The notes under the pieces: model-generated | Told to the model about the DNA's origin: nothing | The model's input: only the letters and a program-made list of their open reading frames with translations | Databases searched by the model: none | Translations under genes and position numbers: made by a program | In this document: in pieces, positions 1 through 5,345 of the stretch | Numbering within the stretch: the first letter of the stretch is position 1 | Layout: every line of letters starts with the position of its first letter | Origin: Thermomicrobiales bacterium | GTDB lineage: Bacteria > Chloroflexota > Chloroflexia > Thermomicrobiales > UBA6265 | Length of the DNA: 5,345 bases | NCBI GenBank assembly: GCA_020847015.1 | Contig: JADLCW010000570.1 | Location: 1 to 5,345, forward strand | Reading direction: 5' to 3'

Positions 1-1538
1 GCTTCCGGGGCGGCGGGGAGACATGGCTGCCGCTCTACGAAGCGAAGCTGATCCACCAGTACGACCACCGCTTCGCCACCTACGAGACGGCGGGCGGCGA
101 GCCGCGCACCCGCGACCTGACCCCCGCCGAGAAGACCGACCCGTCGGCGGCGGTTCTGCCACGATACTGGGTGGCGGAGGCGGAGGTGGCGCGGGCCGCC
201 GGCGACGTCGGTCGCCGCTGGTTCATTGGCTTCCGCGACATCACGAACGCCACTAACGAGCGGACCGCGATCTTTTCAGTTGTGCCGTGGGCTGCGGTCA
301 ACCACAAACTCCCGCTACTTCGAGCGACTGCCCCACCGACGGGCCAAGCCGCATTGCTCGCGAACTTCAATACCCTCGTACTGGATTATGCTACCCGCCA
401 GAAGGTCGGCGGCACGAGTCTCGGCTTCTTCATCGTCAAGCAGCTCCCGGTGCTGCCGCCGGAGACCTACACCCCGGCGCTGCTCGCCGAGATCGTGCCG
501 CGCGTGCTGGAACTGACCTACACCGCGTGGGACATGCAACCGTTCGCCCGCGATCTCGGCTACGCCGGGCCGCCCTTCGGTTGGGACGAGGCGCGGCGGG
601 CGCGGTTGCGCGCCGACCTGGACGGACTCTACGCCCACCTCTACCGGCTCGACCGCGCCGATTTCGCCTACATCCTGGAGCAGTTCCCCATCGTGCGGAG
701 CAACGACGAGCGCCAGTTCGGTGAATTTCGCACCCGGCGGCTGTGCCTCGCAGCGTACGATCGCTTCGCGCCGCGCTTCGCCGCCGGCCAGTTCGCCCGC
801 GATGGCGTGCCCGGCGGGGTCTTGGCCTCGCCCACGGCCGGGGCGGCGCTTGAGCGGCCCCGTGATGCGTTCCTGGGCGGCGCGCCGGCACACGAAGATC
901 CATCCGTTGGCGCCTCGTGGGCGGCGTCTACCGCTCCTGCGAACGCCGGATCGGAGCCTGGCGCTCGAGCCGTGACGGGACCGGATCGCTACCGCCAGGC
1001 CGCCGTCGTGGCGCTGCTCGCCGTCTACGGTCAGGACGACCCGAACTTTGGCCGAACCAAGCTGGTGAAGGAACTCTATTTCATCCAGGATCATCTTGGG
1101 ATCGATTTGAAGCTCGATTTCGTCCGTGAGGCCGCGGGTCCCCTCGACCACGCGTATTACAAAGTTGAGAATCTGGCATCGAAGAAGCGCTGGCTCGCAG
1201 TGCAGAGCCGATCCGGCGGTCTTGGTGCATTCCGTCCCGGAGCGGAGGCAGCCGCGGGCGTCCGGGTCGCGAAGGAGGCGCTCGGCGGTCGCCTCTCCGA
1301 CGTCGAGACCTTGATCGCTCACTTCAAGCCGTTCGACACGCGGCGGATGGAGCAGTGGGCAACGATCCACCAGGTCTGGTCCGAGTGTCGGAGTCGCTCC
1401 CGGCCACTGACGACTACCGGCATCGTCGGCGACGTGCTCGCCTGGAAGGGCGGCAAGCATGGATTTGAGGAAACCACCGTTGCGCGGATCATCGGCGACA
1501 TGGTCCGAGCGGGTTTGATCCGAATCGAACGCTCGTAG
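1..1538 (+). CDS. Eco57I/TaqI-like adenine-N6 DNA methyltransferase, C-terminal part (5' truncated), with extra C-terminal module
   Basis: The frame is open from base 3 to a TAG at 1536-1538 (511 residues seen); the true start lies upstream of the window. The SAM-binding and NPPY-type catalytic motifs are therefore not visible, and assignment rests on C-terminal signatures. These are PLYEAKLIHQYDHRFATY at residues 10-27, RRWFIGFRDITNATNERT at 71-88, QKVGGTSLGFFIVKQLPV at 133-150, TAWDMQPF at 174-181, FGWDEARR at 192-199, and FPIVRSNDERQFGEFRTRRL at 228-247. From memory, this order is typical of large Eco57I-class methylases in type IIG, BREX-like and DISARM-like loci; the part seen should include target recognition. 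Residues about 260-323 form an Ala/Gly/Pro-rich linker. Residues about 325-511 form an added module with GRTKLVKELYF (350-360), REAAGPLD (375-382) and a basic, helix-rich end that looks like a winged helix. The expected role is adenine methylation of host DNA, probably as the self-marking arm of a defence system with the downstream helicase. Methylase-family assignment is fairly sure. Whether it is methylase-only or also a nuclease cannot be told. Confidence 0.88.
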   Translation, partial: FRGGGETWLPLYEAKLIHQYDHRFATYETAGGEPRTRDLTPAEKTDPSAAVLPRYWVAEAEVARAAGDVGRRWFIGFRDITNATNERTAIFSVVPWAAVNHKLPLLRATAPPTGQAALLANFNTLVLDYATRQKVGGTSLGFFIVKQLPVLPPETYTPALLAEIVPRVLELTYTAWDMQPFARDLGYAGPPFGWDEARRARLRADLDGLYAHLYRLDRADFAYILEQFPIVRSNDERQFGEFRTRRLCLAAYDRFAPRFAAGQFARDGVPGGVLASPTAGAALERPRDAFLGGAPAHEDPSVGASWAASTAPANAGSEPGARAVTGPDRYRQAAVVALLAVYGQDDPNFGRTKLVKELYFIQDHLGIDLKLDFVREAAGPLDHAYYKVENLASKKRWLAVQSRSGGLGAFRPGAEAAAGVRVAKEALGGRLSDVETLIAHFKPFDTRRMEQWATIHQVWSECRSRSRPLTTTGIVGDVLAWKGGKHGFEETTVARIIGDMVRAGLIRIERS

Positions 1539-1577
1539 GGCGCCACCGGCGGCGTTCGCCTGCTTGCGCCCCGAGCG
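1530..1577 (+). promoter_or_regulatory. GC-rich hairpin spanning the methylase stop codon (mRNA structure)
   Basis: Bases 1530-1535 (CGCTCG) pair with 1572-1577 (CGAGCG), and 1538-1543 (GGGCGC) pair with 1566-1571 (GCGCCC). This makes a perfect 12-pair stem broken only by a two-base bulge (TA of the TAG stop). The 22-base loop holds a small inner hairpin, GGC-GTTC-GCC at 1551-1560. No run of T follows, so it is not a standard intrinsic terminator. It could slow transcription or protect the upstream mRNA end, or affect ribosome flow into the helicase gene. The pairing is seen directly; any function is inference, and GC-rich DNA makes chance stems more likely. Confidence 0.45.
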
Positions 1578-1600
1578 CTCCTGCGGAGTTGCAGTGTCAT

Positions 1601-1609
1601 GGGAAAGGG
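1601..1609 (+). promoter_or_regulatory. Probable ribosome binding site of the helicase gene
   Basis: The purine run GGGAAAGGG lies six bases before the ATG at 1616 and is the only Shine-Dalgarno-like stretch in the intergenic gap. It matches the AAGG part of the consensus but not the full AGGAGG, so it is moderate in strength. Its spacing favours 1616 over the out-of-frame ATG at 1599, which it follows rather than precedes. No convincing -35/-10 promoter is visible between 1539 and 1600, which fits co-transcription with the methylase. Confidence 0.45.
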
Positions 1610-1615
1610 CGCGGC

Positions 1616-4600
1616 ATGGCCTTCGATGTGTTCGATCTGCGGGAGCGGGTGGTCGGCGAGTACCGCGACTACGTCGAGAGCTTCGTGCGCATCCTCGATC
1701 CCGACATCGACGCCTTCGTGCGCGACACCCTCGCCGCCGGCGAACTCTGGCCGGACGCCGTGCTGCAACTCAACCCCGCCTACGAAGAAGGGGGCGTGCT
1801 GCAGGAGCTGGCCAACCGGGGCGTCGTCGCCCGGGAAACGGCCCGCTTCTTCGGGGGCCACCTGCGGTTGCACCGCCACCAGCAGGAGGCGCTGGCGATC
1901 GCGCAGCGCGGCGAGCCGTGCCTCGTCAGCACGGGCACCGGCTCCGGCAAGAGCCTGACCTACCTGCTGCCCATCGTGGACCACGTGTTCCGCCACGCGC
2001 CGGCCCAGCCGGGTGTCCGGGCGATCGTCGTCTACCCGATGAACGCGCTCATCAACAGCCAGATCGAGGCGCTCCGGGAATTTCCGCGCCGGAACTGGCC
2101 CGACACCCCGCTGCGGTTCGCCAGCTACACCGGTCAGGACAAGGACGAGCAGCGGCAGGCAATCATCGACAACCCCCCGCACATTCTCCTCACCAACTAC
2201 GTGATGCTGGAGTACATGCTGCTGCGCCCGTTCGAGCGGACCTTGGTCAAGCAGGCCACCGGCAACCTCCGTTTCCTGGTGCTGGACGAGTTGCACGTGT
2301 ACCGCGGCCGGCAGGGAGCCGACGTGGCGATGCTGACTCGTCGGCTGCGGCAACGGGCCGGCGGGCAACCCCAGATCATTGGAACGAGCGCCACCATCGC
2401 CTCGCGCGGCGACCGCGACGAGCGGCGGGCGGCGATCGCGCAGGTCGGCTCGACCCTCTTCGGTGTGCCCATCCCGCGGGAGAACGTCGTCGACGAGACG
2501 CTGCGCCGGGTGGCCGCGACACCGGCGCCGCAGGGACGGGCCGCGCTGCGAGCCGCGGTCGAGTCGCCCCCGCCGGCGGCGCATCTCGACGCCGTGCGCG
2601 CCCATCCGCTCGCCGCATGGGTGGAGGAGACGTTCGGGTTGACCACGGAGGACGATCGGCTGGTGCGACGTCCCCCGATCTCCTTCAACGATGGGTTGCG
2701 GCGGCTGGTGGAGGAAACCGGGCTGCCGGAGGCGCTATGCGCGGAGCGCCTGCGAGCGATGCTCGACGCCGGGAACACCGTCCGCCTGCCCGACTCCGAC
2801 GAGCCGCTCTTCGCGTTCCGGCTGCACCAGTTTCTCTCGTCCGGCAGCAGCGTCTACGCCACTCTGGACGCCCCCGACCGCCGCCGTCTGACGACCGAGG
2901 GGCAAGTGGTGCTGCCGGAGTCCGGGACGACCCGGCCGGGGGGCGAGAGCGGGCGGTTGCTGTACCCGCTCGCCTTCTGCCGCGACTGCGGCCAGGAGCA
3001 CTATCTCGTCTCGCTCTTCGACGAGGGGGGCGATGCCCGCTTCATCGCCCGGTCGCCGTTGGTCAACGCCCCGGAGATCGACACCCCCGGCGTGTCGGGG
3101 TTCCTCGTGCTCGATCCGGTTGAGACCGGGCACGAGGACGACCCGGACGCCCGGTTGTGGGCCGGCCGCGAAGAGGAGCTTCCCGAGTTCTGGATGGAGG
3201 AGCGCAAGGCGGGGCCGAAACCCAAATCCAACTACAAGCGCTTCATCCCGCGCGAGTTGTGGGTGGGGCCGGACGGCAAACCGACCGCGCCAGCCTCAGC
3301 GGAGGCGGTGCGGGCGTGGTGGATGCCGCGTCCGCTGATGTTGTGTCTGCGCTGCCGAGCCGCCTACGATCTGCGCGACAAGAGCGATTTCCGCAAGCTC
3401 GCCACCCTCAGCCAAACCGGGCGCTCCACCGCGACCACGGTGCTGACCTACTCGACCATCGGCGCGCTGCGCGCCGCCAACCCGCAGGAGGCGCAGGCCA
3501 ACAAGGTTCTCAGCTTCACCGACAACCGGCAGGACGCCTCGTTGCAGGCGGGGCACCTGAACGACTTCGCGCAGGTGACGATGATGCGCGGCGCGCTGGC
3601 CCGCGCGCTGACCGACCAGCGGGAGCTGCGGTTCTCGGAGGTGGGGTCGCGCATCCTGGCCGCGCTCGATCCCAACCCCGAGGATTTCATGCGGGAGCCA
3701 ACCGCCCGCAACCCCGGCAACCAGATGGCCCGCGCCGCGCTTACCGACCTGCTGACCTACCGCGCCTTCGAGGATCTGCGGCGCGCCTGGCGGGTGGCCC
3801 AACCGAATCTCGAGCAGGCCGGTCGGCTGCGGATCACCTACCACGGTCTCGCCGAGCTGGCCGCCGAGGACCATCTGTGGGCGGACCTGCCGGCGATCGG
3901 AGAGGTCGCCGCCGACCGGCGATGCGCCGTGCTGACCGCGCTCCTCGACCACCTGCGCGGGCAACTGATCATCGACGCCGACAGTCTCAAGGCGGATCAG
4001 ACCCACTCCCTGATCCAACAGGTCAACCAGTGGCTGCGCGCCCCGTGGACGATCGACCGCAGCGAGCGATTGCGGACGAGCATGGTGGCCCGGCTTCCCG
4101 GTGTGGCGCGCCAGCCGGACGACCTGTCGTCGGTGGGCATGGGCGTCAACTCGACCATCGGGCGCTACCTGCGCTTCCCCCACGCTTGGGAACTCGAAGG
4201 GCGCGGCAAGCTTTCGGCCGCCGAGTTGGACGACCTGGTGCGCGGCATCGTCCGGGCGCTCACGGGTCACCTGTTCACAGAGGTGCAGCGGAGCGGCGAA
4301 CCGTTCGGTTTCCAGCTCAAGGCGGACGCCATTCGCTGGACGCTGGGGGATGGGACCGCGCCGCTCCTCGATCCGGTGCGGTCGCGCGCGGCTCACCAGC
4401 GGCGGCTGGAGATGCTCTCGCCCGAGCCGAACCCGTTCTTCGACCGGCTCTATGGGACGGCTTCCGAGCGACTGGCGGGCATCGTGGGGGCCGAACACAC
4501 CGGGCAGGTGTCGAACGACGACCGCATCGACCGCGAGCGGCGCTTCCGGGAGGGAACACTGCCGGCGCTGTTTTGTTCGCCGACGATGGAGCTGGGTGTC

Positions 4601-5345
4601 GACATCCGGACGCTGAATGTCGTCCACATGCGCAACGTGCCGCCGACGCCGGCCAACTACGCGCAACGGAGCGGTCGGGCGGGTCGGGGCGGTCGCCCGG
4701 CGCTGGTGCTCGCCTTCGCCAGTCAGGGGAACGCCCACGACACCTATTTCTTTCGCCGCACGGAGCGCATGATCTCCGGCACGGTAGCCCCGGCGCGGAT
4801 GGATCTGGGCAATCGCGAGTTGGTGCAGGCCCACTTGCAGTCGGTTTGGCTGGCAGCCACGGGCGTCTCCCTCGGGCGGGCCGCTGACGCCGTGCTCGAT
4901 CTGGACGATCCCGATCGGCCGCTGCTGGAGGAGGCGCGGGCGAATCTGACCATGAACGAGATCAAGCGGGCCGAGGTGGTCGCCGCGTTCCGCGAGATCA
5001 CCGCCGCCGACCCGGTCATCACCACCGCGCCGTGGTTCGATGACGCGTGGCTGCGGGAGACGGTGGACCACGCCGTCGCCGCCTTCGACCGGGCGTTCGA
5101 CCGGTGGCGGGAGTTGTACCGGGCGGCGCTCCGCCAGCGCGACGAAGCGCGGCGAAAGATCGACCGGCCCCGGCTGAAGAGGCAGGAGCGGGAGCAGGCG
5201 GAGCGGATGGAGCGGGAGGCGAAGCGGGATATCGACCTGCTGCTCAACCAGGGCGACGCGACCGAGACCGATTTCTATCCGTACCGCTATCTGGCCACGG
5301 AGGGCTTCCTGCCGGGCTACAACTTCCCGCGGTTGCCGCTGCGGA
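1616..5345 (+). CDS. Very large SF2 DEAD/DEAH-type helicase of the YprA/MrfA-like, DUF1998-associated class (3' truncated)
   Basis: The frame runs 1243 codons from ATG 1616 without a stop to the window edge. The start is supported by the ribosome site and by an N-terminus (VFDLRERVVGEYRDYVESF, then LQLNPAY at 50-56) that matches what I recall of this family. RecA1 carries a Q-like HRHQQEA (86-92), Walker A TGTGSGKS (106-113), VVYPMNALINSQ (138-149), TNYVMLEY (193-200), box II DELH (224-227) with HVYRGRQGADV after it, and GTSATI (256-261). Between the RecA lobes are two CxxC pairs, C455/C458 and C577/C580, about 120 residues apart, probably one zinc site. RecA2 begins with SFTDNRQDASLQAGHLNDF (633-651). 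A long insertion follows, then SPTMELGVDI (988-997) and QRSGRAGRGG (1017-1026). Residues about 1174-1212 are a highly charged helix. The last residues, GFLPGYNFPRLPLR, usually come just before a DUF1998 (MZB) region, so the missing part probably holds that domain. The core is intact, so an ATP-driven DNA translocase or helicase is expected. With the methylase upstream, a role in phage defence is likely (Druantia- or DISARM-like); the substrate is unknown. Confidence 0.92.
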   Translation, partial: MAFDVFDLRERVVGEYRDYVESFVRILDPDIDAFVRDTLAAGELWPDAVLQLNPAYEEGGVLQELANRGVVARETARFFGGHLRLHRHQQEALAIAQRGEPCLVSTGTGSGKSLTYLLPIVDHVFRHAPAQPGVRAIVVYPMNALINSQIEALREFPRRNWPDTPLRFASYTGQDKDEQRQAIIDNPPHILLTNYVMLEYMLLRPFERTLVKQATGNLRFLVLDELHVYRGRQGADVAMLTRRLRQRAGGQPQIIGTSATIASRGDRDERRAAIAQVGSTLFGVPIPRENVVDETLRRVAATPAPQGRAALRAAVESPPPAAHLDAVRAHPLAAWVEETFGLTTEDDRLVRRPPISFNDGLRRLVEETGLPEALCAERLRAMLDAGNTVRLPDSDEPLFAFRLHQFLSSGSSVYATLDAPDRRRLTTEGQVVLPESGTTRPGGESGRLLYPLAFCRDCGQEHYLVSLFDEGGDARFIARSPLVNAPEIDTPGVSGFLVLDPVETGHEDDPDARLWAGREEELPEFWMEERKAGPKPKSNYKRFIPRELWVGPDGKPTAPASAEAVRAWWMPRPLMLCLRCRAAYDLRDKSDFRKLATLSQTGRSTATTVLTYSTIGALRAANPQEAQANKVLSFTDNRQDASLQAGHLNDFAQVTMMRGALARALTDQRELRFSEVGSRILAALDPNPEDFMREPTARNPGNQMARAALTDLLTYRAFEDLRRAWRVAQPNLEQAGRLRITYHGLAELAAEDHLWADLPAIGEVAADRRCAVLTALLDHLRGQLIIDADSLKADQTHSLIQQVNQWLRAPWTIDRSERLRTSMVARLPGVARQPDDLSSVGMGVNSTIGRYLRFPHAWELEGRGKLSAAELDDLVRGIVRALTGHLFTEVQRSGEPFGFQLKADAIRWTLGDGTAPLLDPVRSRAAHQRRLEMLSPEPNPFFDRLYGTASERLAGIVGAEHTGQVSNDDRIDRERRFREGTLPALFCSPTMELGVDIRTLNVVHMRNVPPTPANYAQRSGRAGRGGRPALVLAFASQGNAHDTYFFRRTERMISGTVAPARMDLGNRELVQAHLQSVWLAATGVSLGRAADAVLDLDDPDRPLLEEARANLTMNEIKRAEVVAAFREITAADPVITTAPWFDDAWLRETVDHAVAAFDRAFDRWRELYRAALRQRDEARRKIDRPRLKRQEREQAERMEREAKRDIDLLLNQGDATETDFYPYRYLATEGFLPGYNFPRLPLR

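Noticed and set aside
23..724. Several short frames overlapping the methylase start region on both strands
   Set aside because: All overlap the continuous methylase frame open from base 3 and give Arg/Pro-rich translations with no recognisable content.
1573..1588. Palindrome GAGCGCTC and small hairpin CTCC-TGC-GGAG as operator or terminator
   Set aside because: They are short, mutually overlapping, partly used by the larger hairpin, lack a T tract, and are of a size expected by chance in GC-rich DNA.
1599..1958. Possible small gene starting at the ATG at 1599
   Set aside because: It overlaps the helicase start out of frame, lacks a ribosome site before its ATG, and gives a Ser/Ala/Thr-rich shadow sequence.
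1319..2605. 428-codon open frame on the minus strand
   Set aside because: It lies opposite the methylase end and the helicase start, both of which have clear motifs. Its translation is Arg/Gly/Val-rich with no recognisable domain, as expected for GC-driven antisense openness.
1564..4887. Two long plus-strand frames (1564-3123 and 3157-4887) offset from the helicase
   Set aside because: They are in the wrong frame: translations are Arg/Ala/Gly/Pro-rich without motifs, while the frame from 1616 carries every SF2 motif over the same DNA.
3296..5071. 591-codon open frame on the minus strand
   Set aside because: It is fully antisense to motif-bearing helicase sequence, with biased low-complexity composition and no family signature.
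1..5345. CRISPR array, tRNA, rRNA, insertion sequence or long repeats
   Set aside because: No regularly spaced repeats, tRNA-like cloverleaf, terminal inverted repeats or transposase signatures were seen; nearly all bases are accounted for by two coding frames.

Overview
The window is a very GC-rich stretch of bacterial DNA, by eye around two thirds G+C or more, with heavy use of G/C-ending codons. It holds two large genes on the plus strand, both cut by the window edges, and almost nothing else. The composition fits a high-GC bacterium such as an actinobacterium, a Chloroflexota member or a proteobacterium. Nothing in the window decides between them.

Region 1 (1-1538) is the C-terminal 511 residues of a large DNA methyltransferase of the Eco57I/TaqI-like adenine-N6 class. 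The catalytic motifs lie upstream of the window. What remains is the target-recognition and C-terminal part of the methylase, then an Ala/Gly/Pro-rich linker, then an extra C-terminal module of about 187 residues. That module uses visibly more A/T-ending codons than its surroundings.

Region 2 (1539-1615) is a 77-base intergenic gap. A GC-rich hairpin (1530-1577) swallows the methylase stop codon and is followed by a modest ribosome binding site.

Region 3 (1616 to the right edge) is 1243 residues of a very large superfamily 2 helicase with no stop before the window ends. All core helicase motifs are intact (Walker A TGTGSGKS, box II DELH, GTSATI, QRSGRAGRGG). Its signature motifs place it among the YprA/MrfA-like helicases that carry, or are paired with, a DUF1998 (MZB) domain. 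It is not closely like DISARM DrmA as I know that family.

An Eco57I-like methylase followed directly by a giant DUF1998-type helicase is the layout of anti-phage defence loci (class 1 DISARM, Druantia and relatives). I infer that the methylase marks self DNA and the helicase acts on unmodified or invading DNA. The exact system cannot be named from this window because the N-terminus of the methylase, the C-terminus of the helicase and all further genes are missing. Long open frames on the other strand and in the +1 frame are GC-driven shadows.
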